Assembly: GCA_016185205.1 (NCBI GenBank)
Contig: JACPOA010000031.1
Coordinates: 186,001 to 250,000 of the forward strand
Origin: Hyphomicrobiales bacterium
GTDB lineage: Bacteria > Pseudomonadota > Alphaproteobacteria > Rhizobiales > Xanthobacteraceae
Length of the DNA stretch: 64,000 nucleotides
Direction: 5' to 3'
Made by a program: the position numbers and the translations under genes. The notes under the pieces are model-generated. The model made no database searches, was not told where the DNA came from, and worked only from the letters and a program-made list of their open reading frames with translations. Positions 27,792-35,145 of this stretch are shown here, in pieces (position 1 is the first letter of the stretch; each line of letters starts with the position of its first letter).

Positions 27792-28549
27792 TGCGCCGCC
27801 TCGCGCTGCTGGCCGGTCCCGCGCGCCACGTCGAGAAATACTTCTTCCAGCGTTTGGCGGCCGTAACGATCGAGCAGGCGCTCGGGTGTGTCGTCGTCTT
27901 CGATACGGCCCTTTTTCATGATGATGACGCGCTCGCAAAGACGCTCGACTTCCGTCATATTGTGCGAGGCAAGCAGCACGGCGGCGCCGTGTTCGATACG
28001 ATAGCGCTCGAGCCGGGAGCGCACCCAGTCGGCGGTATCGGGATCGAGCGAGGCGGTCGGCTCGTCGAGCAGCAGTACTTCGGGGCGGTTGATCAGCGCC
28101 TTAGCGAGCGAAACACGCGTCTTCTGCCCGGCCGACAGTTTGCCGTTGGGCCGGTCGAGGAATTCGACCAGGTCAAGATCGGTGGCGAGGCTGGCGATGC
28201 GATCATCGATATCGGGCACCGCGTAGAGCTGGGCGAACACCGACAGATTTTGCCGCACCGTCAACCGCATCGGCATATCGACATAGGGGCTTTCGAAATT
28301 CATCCGGTGCAGCACCCGGTAGCGCTCGCGCGGCATCTGCGCGCCCAGCACCGTGATGGTGCCGGAGGTGGGGGTGACCAGGCCCATGATCATGGCGATG
28401 GTGGTGGTCTTGCCGGCGCCGTTGCCGCCGAGCAGCCCGGTGATCGAGCCGGGCGCCAAGCGGAACGAGATGCCGTCGACCGCGGTCGCGCCCTTGTAGC
28501 GCTTGACCAGGGCGTCGACGGCGATGGCTGAGATGACGGCTCCATTCAT
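27788..28549 (-). CDS. ABC-2 type transporter ATP-binding protein
   Basis: This 253-residue ATPase has Walker A GGNGAGKTT, signature LSAGQK (a conservative variant of LSGGQ), Walker B VLLLDEPTASLD and the switch histidine in LLASHNMTE. It couples ATP hydrolysis to the ABC-2 permease encoded 3' of it (ATGA overlap). I use the ATG at 28549 (MNGAVIS). A start at 28585 is possible but would overlap the promoter region of the divergent sensor kinase gene. Confidence 0.92.
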   Translation of the reverse strand: MNGAVISAIAVDALVKRYKGATAVDGISFRLAPGSITGLLGGNGAGKTTTIAMIMGLVTPTSGTITVLGAQMPRERYRVLHRMNFESPYVDMPMRLTVRQNLSVFAQLYAVPDIDDRIASLATDLDLVEFLDRPNGKLSAGQKTRVSLAKALINRPEVLLLDEPTASLDPDTADWVRSRLERYRIEHGAAVLLASHNMTEVERLCERVIIMKKGRIEDDDTPERLLDRYGRQTLEEVFLDVARGTGQQREAAQ

Positions 28550-28638
28550 TAAGTGAGATTTGACGCGTGCCCGCGCCAAGCGCAAGCCCCGCCAGCCTGC
28601 GATTTGTGCGCCCGGCGCAGCACGCTACACTGACGCCC

Positions 28639-29958
28639 ATGCCCTCGCTTGGCCTTGCCCAGCAACACCCGCGCCGCAACGTGCGTCTCGACACGCTGGT
28701 GCGGCTGCGCTGGCTCGCCATCATCGGCCAGACCACTGCCGTGCTGGTGGTTCACTACGGGCTCGATTTCGATCTGCCGATCTGGGCCTGCCTGGCGGTG
28801 ATCATGCTGTCGGGCTGGCTCAATATCGCGCTGCGCCTGCGTTTCCATATGACGCAGCGGTTGGAACCCGATCGCGCCGCTTGGCTGCTCGCCTTCGATA
28901 TCGCGGAGCTGGCGATGCTGCTGTTCCTGACCGGCGGCCTGCAGAATCCGTTCGCCTTCCTGTTTCTGGGGCCGGTGCTGCTGTCGGCGACCGCATTGCC
29001 GCCGCGCTTCACGCTGCTGCTCGGCGCGCTGGCGATCCTGTGCGCGACCGTACTGGTGTTCGTGCATTACCCGCTGCCGTGGGACAGCTACGATCCGTTG
29101 CAGCTGCCGCCGCTCTACATGATCGGCGTCTGGCTTTCGATCCTGCTGGCCATCGGCTTCATCGGCGTCTACGCTTGGCAGATCACCGAAGAATCCCGCC
29201 AGCTCGCCGACGCGCTGGCTGCCACCGAGCTGGTGCTCACGCGCGAGCAACACCTCTCGCAGCTCGACGGCCTCGCCGCTGCCGCCGCGCACGAGCTGGG
29301 CACGCCGTTGTCGACCATCTCGGTGATCGCCAAGGAGCTGGAGAACGCGATCCCCGCCGACGCGCCGCATGGCGACGACGTGCGGCTGCTGCGCTCGCAG
29401 GCCACGCGCTGCCGCGACATCCTGGCCAAGCTCACCGAACTGTCGGCGAGCGGCGAGCCGTTCGACCGCATGCCGCTCACCGCCCTGATCGAGGAGGTAG
29501 TGGCGCCGCATCGTAATTTCGGCGTCGCCATCGACGTGACGGTGGCGCCGGACCGCGACGGCGAGCCGGTCGGCGCGCGCAATCCGGCGATCCTGTACGG
29601 CCTCGGCAATCTGCTGGAAAACGCCGTCGATTTCGCCGGCGAGCGGGTCGCGGTCGACGCGCAGTGGAGCGAGGACGCCGTCGCAGTGACCATCACCGAC
29701 GACGGCCCCGGCTTTGCGGCCAACATTATGGACCGTATCGGAGAGCCTTATGTGTCCAGCCGCCGCCGCAACCCGAACGAGAGCGGCGCCGAACCGGGCG
29801 GATTGGGCCTGGGTTTCTTCATCGCCAAGACCCTGCTGGAGCGCTCGGGCGCAACGCTGACCTTCGAAAACCGCAGCTTCCCCGAGCGCGGCGCCATCAT
29901 TACGGTACGCTGGCGCAGGCCTGACTTCGAGCGGCCATTGACCTTCGCAACGCCTTGA
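28639..29958 (+). CDS. actS: Redox-sensing histidine kinase ActS/RegB/PrrB family
   Basis: This 439-residue membrane kinase has about six N-terminal helices and monitors the quinone pool and thiol redox state. The ubiquinone-binding signature GGxxNPF is present as GGLQNPF (99-105). The H-box AAHELGTPLST carries H218. A cysteine in TRCRDIL lies exactly 40 residues later (C258), the same spacing as between H225 and the redox-active C265 of Rhodobacter RegB. The ATPase part has NLLENAVDFA, DDGPGF and GGLGLGFFIAKTLL. Under low oxygen such kinases phosphorylate ActR/RegA to control respiration and CO2/N2 fixation genes. The start at 28639 removes a poorly conserved extension. Confidence 0.95.
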   Translation: MPSLGLAQQHPRRNVRLDTLVRLRWLAIIGQTTAVLVVHYGLDFDLPIWACLAVIMLSGWLNIALRLRFHMTQRLEPDRAAWLLAFDIAELAMLLFLTGGLQNPFAFLFLGPVLLSATALPPRFTLLLGALAILCATVLVFVHYPLPWDSYDPLQLPPLYMIGVWLSILLAIGFIGVYAWQITEESRQLADALAATELVLTREQHLSQLDGLAAAAAHELGTPLSTISVIAKELENAIPADAPHGDDVRLLRSQATRCRDILAKLTELSASGEPFDRMPLTALIEEVVAPHRNFGVAIDVTVAPDRDGEPVGARNPAILYGLGNLLENAVDFAGERVAVDAQWSEDAVAVTITDDGPGFAANIMDRIGEPYVSSRRRNPNESGAEPGGLGLGFFIAKTLLERSGATLTFENRSFPERGAIITVRWRRPDFERPLTFATP

Positions 29959-30049
29959 GATCGCGCTGACTACGCACTATTTTCATGCTGTGTTGATGGG
30001 GCACCATGACTAGGATGCCTTTCTGCTGCAACCGGAAGCGGGTAAAAGC

Positions 30050-30628
30050 GTGGATATCGCCGTGACCGACCTCGCCAATCCCGCGGCAGCTGAGAAGCTT
30101 CCCCGCGAACGCTCCGTGCTGATCGTGGAGGACGACCGTTCGTTCCTGCAACGGCTCGCCAAGGCGCTCGAGCAGCGCGGCTTTACCGTCAGCACCGCCG
30201 AATCGGTGGCCGATGGATTACTTATGGTGCAACAGGTCGCACCCGCCTTCGCGGTGGTCGACATGCGGCTGGGCGACGGCAACGGCCTCGATGTGATTTC
30301 CGCACTTAAGCGGCGGCGGCCGGAAGCGCGCGGCATCATCCTCACCGGCTACGGCAATATCGCGACCGCGGTCAACGCCGTGAAGCTCGGCGCGGTGGAT
30401 TATTTGGCCAAGCCCGTCGACGCCGACGACGTGGTGGCGGCCTTGCTCGCGCAGGACCACACCACGATCGGGCCACCGGAAAATCCGATGTCGGCCGACC
30501 GCGTGCGCTGGGAGCATATCCAGCGCATTTACGAATTATGCGGCCGCAACGTCTCGGAAACCGCGCGCCGACTCAACATGCACCGCCGCACGCTACAGCG
30601 GATTCTGGCCAAGCGCGCGCCACGGTGA
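30050..30628 (+). CDS. actR: Response regulator ActR/RegA/PrrA
   Basis: This 192-residue two-domain regulator has a receiver domain with phospho-acceptor D71 (VVDMRLGDGNGLD), the conserved T in ILTGYG and K in LAKPVDADD. A short linker leads to a Fis-type helix-turn-helix at the C-terminus (SETARRLNMHRRTLQRIL), identical in style to RegA/PrrA. It is the partner of the kinase 91 bp upstream. The start codon is a GTG at 30050. A hairpin between 30636 and 30671 closes the unit. Confidence 0.95.
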   Translation: MDIAVTDLANPAAAEKLPRERSVLIVEDDRSFLQRLAKALEQRGFTVSTAESVADGLLMVQQVAPAFAVVDMRLGDGNGLDVISALKRRRPEARGIILTGYGNIATAVNAVKLGAVDYLAKPVDADDVVAALLAQDHTTIGPPENPMSADRVRWEHIQRIYELCGRNVSETARRLNMHRRTLQRILAKRAPR

Positions 30629-30635
30629 TTGTTGC

Positions 30636-30671
30636 CATTCCGGGTCCGCGCCTCCGGCGCGTCCCGGAATG
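30636..30671. terminator. Hairpin between convergent actR and mmcB
   Basis: CATTCCGGG (30636-30644) pairs with CCCGGAATG (30663-30671), with a second inner stem CGCGCC/GGCGCG. It fills the 48-base gap between convergent stop codons. It lacks a T-run on either side but is well placed to end both transcripts. It also matches the wording of dispersed CATTCCGGG repeats in related genomes. Confidence 0.6.
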
Positions 30672-30676
30672 ACAAG

Positions 30677-31162
30677 TTACCCCACATCCCCATACGGCCC
30701 ATTCGGATCGGCGAGCGATTGCAGCCGGAGCGCGGCGGCACGCGCGATAGCGAGCATCATCGATTTGCGCGTGGCGGCCGGCAGCCGGTGCTCGGGCGCC
30801 CGGCATTTGAATTCGGCGCTGAAGGCATCCGCCACGATCAGCCCGCAGTCGGGCGGAAAGATCTCGCACGGCACGTCCAGGTGCGTGGCGAAGAACAGCC
30901 GATCGCAATGGGTGCGGTAGTCCTGCCATTTCTGGTCGGCGCGGAAGTCGGCGACCGAGGATTTGATCTCGACGATCCAGATTTCGCCGCCGCCATCGAG
31001 CGCCACCAGATCGGCGCGCCGGCCGGACGGCAGCGGCAATTCGCTCACCACGCAGAAGCCGTGCGCATGCAGCAGCCGCGACGTTCCGCGCGCAATCTTG
31101 AGCGCCGTGTCGGACTGGCGGCCATCGACCGGCACTTGCAGCGGTTTGGCGACGAGTTTCAT
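30677..31162 (-). CDS. mmcB: MmcB family DNA repair protein
   Basis: A 161-residue protein of the alphaproteobacterial MmcB family, part of a DNA-damage response first described in Caulobacter. It has the PD-(D/E)xK nuclease-like core: D51 in RRADLVAL, then E65-I-K67 in IWIVEIKSS, and helices with a WQDYRTHCDRLFFATH segment. The start overlaps the end of mtnA by 4 bases, so they are co-transcribed. Its biochemical activity is not established. Confidence 0.88.
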   Translation of the reverse strand: MKLVAKPLQVPVDGRQSDTALKIARGTSRLLHAHGFCVVSELPLPSGRRADLVALDGGGEIWIVEIKSSVADFRADQKWQDYRTHCDRLFFATHLDVPCEIFPPDCGLIVADAFSAEFKCRAPEHRLPAATRKSMMLAIARAAALRLQSLADPNGPYGDVG

Positions 31163-32262
31163 GATGGTAGTTTAGCACGTTCCGGAAACGCCGCGGCCAG
31201 CGCCGCGCGGTTGGCGGCGATCACGCCGCGCTCGGTGATCAGCCCGGTCACCAGCCGCGCCGGCGTCACGTCGAAGCCGTAATTGGCAACCGGAGAGCCG
31301 TCCGGCACCACTTGCACCGATACGACGCGGCCGTCTGCGGTCTTGCCGGTCATGCAGGCGACTTCGGAGGCCGCGCGCTGCTCGATCGGAATTTCAGCGA
31401 GCCCGTCATGAAGCGTGAAGTCGATGGTCGGCGATGGCAGCGCCACATAGAACGGCAGCTTGTTGTCTTGCGCCGCCAGCGCCTTCAAATAGGTGCCGAT
31501 CTTGTTGCAGACGTCGCCCTGCGCGGTGACGCGGTCGGCGCCGACGATCACCAAGTCTACCAGACCGTGCTGCATCAGGTGGCCGCCGGTATTGTCGGGG
31601 ATCACGGTATGCGGCACGCCGTGCTGGCCGAGTTCCCAGGCGGTGAGCGAGGCGCCCTGATTGCGCGGGCGGGTCTCGTCGGCGAACACATGCACGGCCA
31701 CGCCTTTGTCGTGCGCCAGGTAGATCGGCGCCGTGGCGGTGCCCCAGTCGACCGTCGCCAGCCAGCCGGCATTGCAGTGGGTGAGCACGTTGACGCGCTC
31801 GCCGTTTTTGCGCACGGCGATATCCTCGATAATTTTAAGGCCGTGGCGGCCGATCGCCTGATTGATGGCGATATCCTGCTCGGCAATCTCGTTGGCGCGG
31901 TGCAAGGCGGCGGCGACGCGCTCGCCGCGCGGCCGGTTGCGCAGCGCCGCCAGCATCTCGTCGAGCGCCCAGCGCAGATTGACCGCCGTCGGCCGGGTCG
32001 CGAGCAGACAGGCCGTGGCGCGCTCGAGGCTCTCGTCGGAGGCATCCTCCCGCATCGCCAGCCACACGCCATAGGCCGCCGCCGCGCCGATCAGCGGCGC
32101 GCCGCGCACCTGCATGGATCGGATCGCATGCGCGGCGTCTTCCAGCGTCTTCAGCGGCGCAACAGCGAAACGATGCGGCAGCAGCGTCTGGTCGATGATG
32201 CCGAGCGAAGCGCCGTCGCTCTCGACCCAGATGGTGCGTGTTTGCTTGCCGTCCACCTTCAT
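31159..32262 (-). CDS. mtnA: S-methyl-5-thioribose-1-phosphate isomerase
   Basis: MtnA converts methylthioribose-1-phosphate to methylthioribulose-1-phosphate in methionine salvage. The protein has 367 residues. The catalytic cysteine is C163 (THCNAGWLAT) and the catalytic aspartate D243 (VGADRVTAQGDV), close to the positions in Bacillus MtnA. The MQVRGAPLIGAAAAYG signature is present. I chose the ATG at 32262 because the residues upstream (to 32388) look non-coding. No other salvage genes are in the window. It is divergent from the VWA gene. Confidence 0.94.
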   Translation of the reverse strand: MKVDGKQTRTIWVESDGASLGIIDQTLLPHRFAVAPLKTLEDAAHAIRSMQVRGAPLIGAAAAYGVWLAMREDASDESLERATACLLATRPTAVNLRWALDEMLAALRNRPRGERVAAALHRANEIAEQDIAINQAIGRHGLKIIEDIAVRKNGERVNVLTHCNAGWLATVDWGTATAPIYLAHDKGVAVHVFADETRPRNQGASLTAWELGQHGVPHTVIPDNTGGHLMQHGLVDLVIVGADRVTAQGDVCNKIGTYLKALAAQDNKLPFYVALPSPTIDFTLHDGLAEIPIEQRAASEVACMTGKTADGRVVSVQVVPDGSPVANYGFDVTPARLVTGLITERGVIAANRAALAAAFPERAKLPS

Positions 32263-32436
32263 GCGCGATTCATAACTCGCTTCAACCGAGCCGACAAATT
32301 GCGGCGGGCCGCCCAAGGTCGGACGGAAGCCGCTATAAATCGGTCCGTGGCCGGCCCCAATTCCGGCCTTTGGCCGACGCGATGGCAACGGAACATTCCC
32401 CCCGCTCTAAGATTCTTCCATCAAAGGAGCGAACTC

Positions 32437-33261
32437 ATGCCGACGAAGTTTGCGAGGGTCGCGGCTCTCGCTTTTTTTATGCTGCCGTTCGCTTGGGCCG
32501 GTCAAAGCTCGGCCCATGAAGGCGTCGAAACTTCGGCCAAGATCAAGCCCGTGGTCGAAGTCGCCTTCGTGCTCGACACCACCGGCTCCATGGGACCGCT
32601 GATCGAAAGCGCCAAGCGCAAGATCTGGTCGATCACCACCGCGATCGTCGATGCCAATCCCGAGGCCGATATCCGCATGGGGCTGGTGGCCTATCGCGAC
32701 ATCGGGGACGACTACATCACCAAGACCGTCAACATCACCAACGACATCCAGGACCTCTACGCCAATCTGCTGGAACTCAAGGCGCGCGGCGGCGGCGACT
32801 GGCCCGAAAGCGTCAACGAGGCGCTGCACGTTGGCGTAACAAAGCTCGCATGGACGCAAGGCCCGGAAATCTGCCGCATCATGTTCCTGGTCGGCGCCAC
32901 GCCGAGAGCGACCGCCACCGAAATGGCCGGCTACATGGCGCGCAATACGGCGAAAAATTCCGGCGAAGCCATCACCGGCGCCGGCGATCTGGTGGCCGAC
33001 GTCAAGGCCGGGCGGCAGAAGCTCGCCACGGTCAAGGACGACGACCTGCCTGAGACCGTGCGCAACATGAAAGCGGCGGAACGCCAGGACTTCATCGACA
33101 AGCAGTTGGCTAGTCGAAAGGCGCTCAACGAGCGCATGGCCGCGCTGGTCCAGCAGCGCGACCGTTACGTGCTCGAGCAAGCCAAGAAAGGCCCGACCCG
33201 CACCGCCGACAGCTTCGACCGCGCGGTCGAGGAGACGCTGCGCGCGCAGATCAAGCGCTAG
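32437..33261 (+). CDS. Exported von Willebrand factor A domain protein, VWA domain apparently shortened
   Basis: A 274-residue protein with a signal peptide (to about SAHEG) and the start of a VWA domain with an intact DxTGS MIDAS (D47-T-T-G-S51), then MGLVAYRDIGDDY and GGGDWPESVNEALH. After RIMFLVG (near 32895) the expected DAPPH and second half of the VWA fold are not present. Instead a charged helical region continues (DLVADVKAGRQKLATV; MKAAERQDFIDKQLASRK) to the end, a tail that normally follows a complete domain in this family as I remember it. An in-frame internal deletion of several tens of residues is likely. The ATG at 32437 has a good AAAGGAG ribosome-binding site. Confidence 0.8.
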   Translation: MPTKFARVAALAFFMLPFAWAGQSSAHEGVETSAKIKPVVEVAFVLDTTGSMGPLIESAKRKIWSITTAIVDANPEADIRMGLVAYRDIGDDYITKTVNITNDIQDLYANLLELKARGGGDWPESVNEALHVGVTKLAWTQGPEICRIMFLVGATPRATATEMAGYMARNTAKNSGEAITGAGDLVADVKAGRQKLATVKDDDLPETVRNMKAAERQDFIDKQLASRKALNERMAALVQQRDRYVLEQAKKGPTRTADSFDRAVEETLRAQIKR

Positions 33262-33270
33262 ATATCTTTT

Positions 33271-33288
33271 CTCCCCGCAAGCGGGGAG
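33271..33288. repeat. Short G/C palindrome (dispersed repeat)
   Basis: CTCCCCGC (33271-33278) and GCGGGGAG (33281-33288) are perfect arms around AA. It lies in the 60-base gap after the VWA gene and before the alpha/beta hydrolase. No T-run follows. Same type as the element at 626-648. Confidence 0.6.
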
Positions 33289-33321
33289 AGGTGATAAAAA
33301 GAGTCCGCGGGGTGAAAACCA

Positions 33322-34173
33322 ATGCAAACCATCAACTACGAAGTCGAATACGACAACCGCGCGCGTGTGCCCGAGCACCCGCATATCTTCGCGCGCTGGC
33401 AGCGCGAGGCGGCAGCTTTCCGTGCCGGCGCGCGCGAGGCGGAACTGGGCCTGCGTTACGGGCCGTCGCCGCGCCAGACCATCGACCTGTTTCCGGCCAA
33501 GGACGATGGCGAGCAGACACCGCTGGCGCTGTTTATCCATGGCGGCTGGTGGCGCTCGCTCGAGCCTGCGATGTTTTCCCAATTGGCCGCCGGCCCGAAC
33601 GCGCGCGGCGTCACGGTCGCGCTCGCCGGCTACGAGCTCTGCCCGCAGGTCTCGATTGCGCAGATTATCGAGCAGATGCGCAGCGCCTGTCTGTGGCTGT
33701 GGCGCCAGCAACGCAAGCGCATATTCGTCTACGGCCATTCCGCCGGCGGCCATCTCGCCGCCTGCCTGCTGGCGCAGGACTGGAAGGCCTTTGCCTCCGA
33801 CGCGCCGGCCGATCTGGTGCCGGCGGCTTACGCGATCTCCGGCGTGTTCGATCTCAGCCCGCTGACACAGGTGTCGATGAACCAGGATTTGCGGCTCGAC
33901 GATGCGGAAGCAAGACGCGTGTCGCCACTACATTGGAAAGTTCCCGCCAGCCGCAGCTTCGACGCCGTTGTGGGCGCGCTCGAGTCGAACGAGTTTCTGC
34001 GCCAGAGCCATGCAATCGTCGACGGCTGGGGCACACGCGGCGTCGCGACGCGTTATGAAGAGATCGCCGGCGTCAATCATTTCACCGTGGTCGATCCGCT
34101 GGCGGATGCGCTGAGCGCAATGACCAAGCGTGTGGTGGAACTGGCGAGGCAACCGGGGGCGATGGCACCCTGA
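33322..34173 (+). CDS. Alpha/beta hydrolase (HSL / arylformamidase-like)
   Basis: This 283-residue serine hydrolase has the oxyanion motif HGGWW (73-77), nucleophile elbow GHSAGG (S140), and a late histidine in GVNHFTVVD (about 253). The HGGWW motif and size are like kynurenine formamidase-type and bacterial lipase/esterase HSL enzymes. Actual substrate is unknown. It follows the VWA gene by 60 bp with a palindrome between, and its end faces the HU gene. Confidence 0.88.
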   Translation: MQTINYEVEYDNRARVPEHPHIFARWQREAAAFRAGAREAELGLRYGPSPRQTIDLFPAKDDGEQTPLALFIHGGWWRSLEPAMFSQLAAGPNARGVTVALAGYELCPQVSIAQIIEQMRSACLWLWRQQRKRIFVYGHSAGGHLAACLLAQDWKAFASDAPADLVPAAYAISGVFDLSPLTQVSMNQDLRLDDAEARRVSPLHWKVPASRSFDAVVGALESNEFLRQSHAIVDGWGTRGVATRYEEIAGVNHFTVVDPLADALSAMTKRVVELARQPGAMAP

Positions 34174-34200
34174 CCTTCGATCGCTTGTCCCCGCACCAAC

Positions 34201-34228
34201 AAAAACCCCGCCGGCGTCTCGGCGGGGC
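34201..34228 (-). terminator. Rho-independent terminator of the HU gene
   Basis: Read on the minus strand, CCCCGCCG and CGGCGGGG (positions 34220-34227 and 34206-34213) form a perfect 8-bp stem with a 6-base loop, followed directly by TTTTT (34201-34205). It lies 27 bases after the HU stop codon. Clear intrinsic terminator. Confidence 0.9.
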
Positions 34229-34255
34229 TTTCGAACGCCAACGCTAAAACGGCGA

Positions 34256-34570
34256 TCAGATCGCCATCTTGAGTTCCTTGGTGGCGCGGAAGGCGACCTT
34301 CTTGCTGGCCTTGATCTTGATCGCCTCGCCGGTCGCCGGATTGCGGCCCATGCGGGCGGCGCGCTTGCGCACTTGCAGGATGCCGAGCCCGGCGATCTTC
34401 ACCCGCTCGCCCTTCTTCAGGTGCTTGGTGATCAGACCGACGAGGTCCTCGAGCATCTGCTGGCCCTGCTTCTTGGTCATCTGATGCTGGTCCGCCAGCG
34501 TGTAGGCCAGATGCTTGGTGGTGATCGGCTTGCTGGCCTTGGGTTTCGCCGTTGTGGCTCCGTTTGCCAT
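34256..34570 (-). CDS. HU/IHF family DNA-binding protein
   Basis: A 104-residue histone-like protein that bends and compacts DNA. The core from TTKHLAYTLADQ onward is a full HU fold, including the GERVKIAGLGILQVRKRAARMGRNPATGEAI segment with the conserved RxxRNPxTGE arm. The N-terminus has an extra Ala/Lys-rich stretch (ATTAKPKASKP) that may add DNA contacts. Followed by a strong intrinsic terminator; single-gene unit. Confidence 0.95.
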   Translation of the reverse strand: MANGATTAKPKASKPITTKHLAYTLADQHQMTKKQGQQMLEDLVGLITKHLKKGERVKIAGLGILQVRKRAARMGRNPATGEAIKIKASKKVAFRATKELKMAI

Positions 34571-34755
34571 GGATGTCTGCTCCCTCGTTGCGCACCATGC
34601 GCGGTCCCATTAGGCCTAGGAGATTCGCGCGGTCTGCGCAAAGCGCCGGCGGCACGAATAGCGATTTAACCACAGAAACTCGGCTTTTTTGGCGGTTCCG
34701 TGCCCGCTTACCGCCCGTTGCCGCTCGGGGCGGTTTCGTCTATTGAGGACGGCAG

Positions 34756-34832
34756 GCGCCCGTAGCTCAGCTGGATAGAGCGTTGCCCTCCGAAGGCAAA
34801 GGTCGGACGTTCGAATCGTCTCGGGCGCGCCA
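34756..34832 (+). tRNA. tRNA-Arg (anticodon CCG)
   Basis: The 77-base gene folds as a cloverleaf. Acceptor stem GCGCCCG (34756-34762) pairs with CGGGCGC (34822-34828), the D-arm contains AGCTCAGCTGGATAGAGC, the anticodon loop CTCCGAA sits in a GCC/GGC-based stem giving anticodon CCG, and the T-arm has GTTCGAATC. CCA is encoded (34830-34832). It decodes CGG. The gene lies exactly where base composition changes, so it may be the integration site of the right-hand region. Confidence 0.95.
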
Positions 34833-35145
34833 GTTTCTTCCTGAATCAAAGGAGAGGATCACGCATCGGCATCCACTGCCGGCGCTCGATTGTTGAGAAT
34901 TTCGGTAAACTTGCGCCGAGCGGCAGGCGGCGGTTGGCTAGCTCTTCTCCCACCCTTGCTTGCAATATCGACGCTTCTCGCGACAACCCTGCACGATAAG
35001 CGCGCGAGCCGATTGCTTCATTTTCCAATAGCCGCATCGCATGAGCAACGGTCCGCACTTCGCAACTTCCAGGCGTTGCTATCAACCTAAAAATAGGCAC
35101 AATAACTGCGCCTGTTTGGCGTGTGGCGTCTCGGAAACAACTCAA
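34833..35145. other. Intergenic region between tRNA-Arg and molybdenum hydroxylase operon
   Basis: This 313-base stretch has no convincing gene. An open frame on the minus strand covers it but continues antisense through the hydroxylase gene and has no homologue I recognise. Near its right end are CCTAAAAATAGG (35086-35097) and the 25-bp motif described separately. No integrase, direct repeat of the tRNA 3' end, or insertion sequence is visible. Confidence 0.6.
35079..35103 (+). promoter_or_regulatory. Shared 25-bp motif, copy 1 (before Mo-hydroxylase operon)
   Basis: It starts CTATCA, has CTAAAAATAGG at positions 9-19, and contains the partial palindrome CCTA-N4-TAGG. It matches the copy at 55182-55206 (read on the minus strand) at 19 of 25 positions and the copy at 60982-61006 at 14. 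It ends 42 bases before the ATG of the molybdopterin subunit, a position suited to an operator or activator site. Confidence 0.5.

Noticed and set aside
31312-32436. In-frame extension upstream of the VWA protein
   Set aside because: Runs antisense through mtnA; the real start at 32437 has a good ribosome-binding site and a signal peptide.
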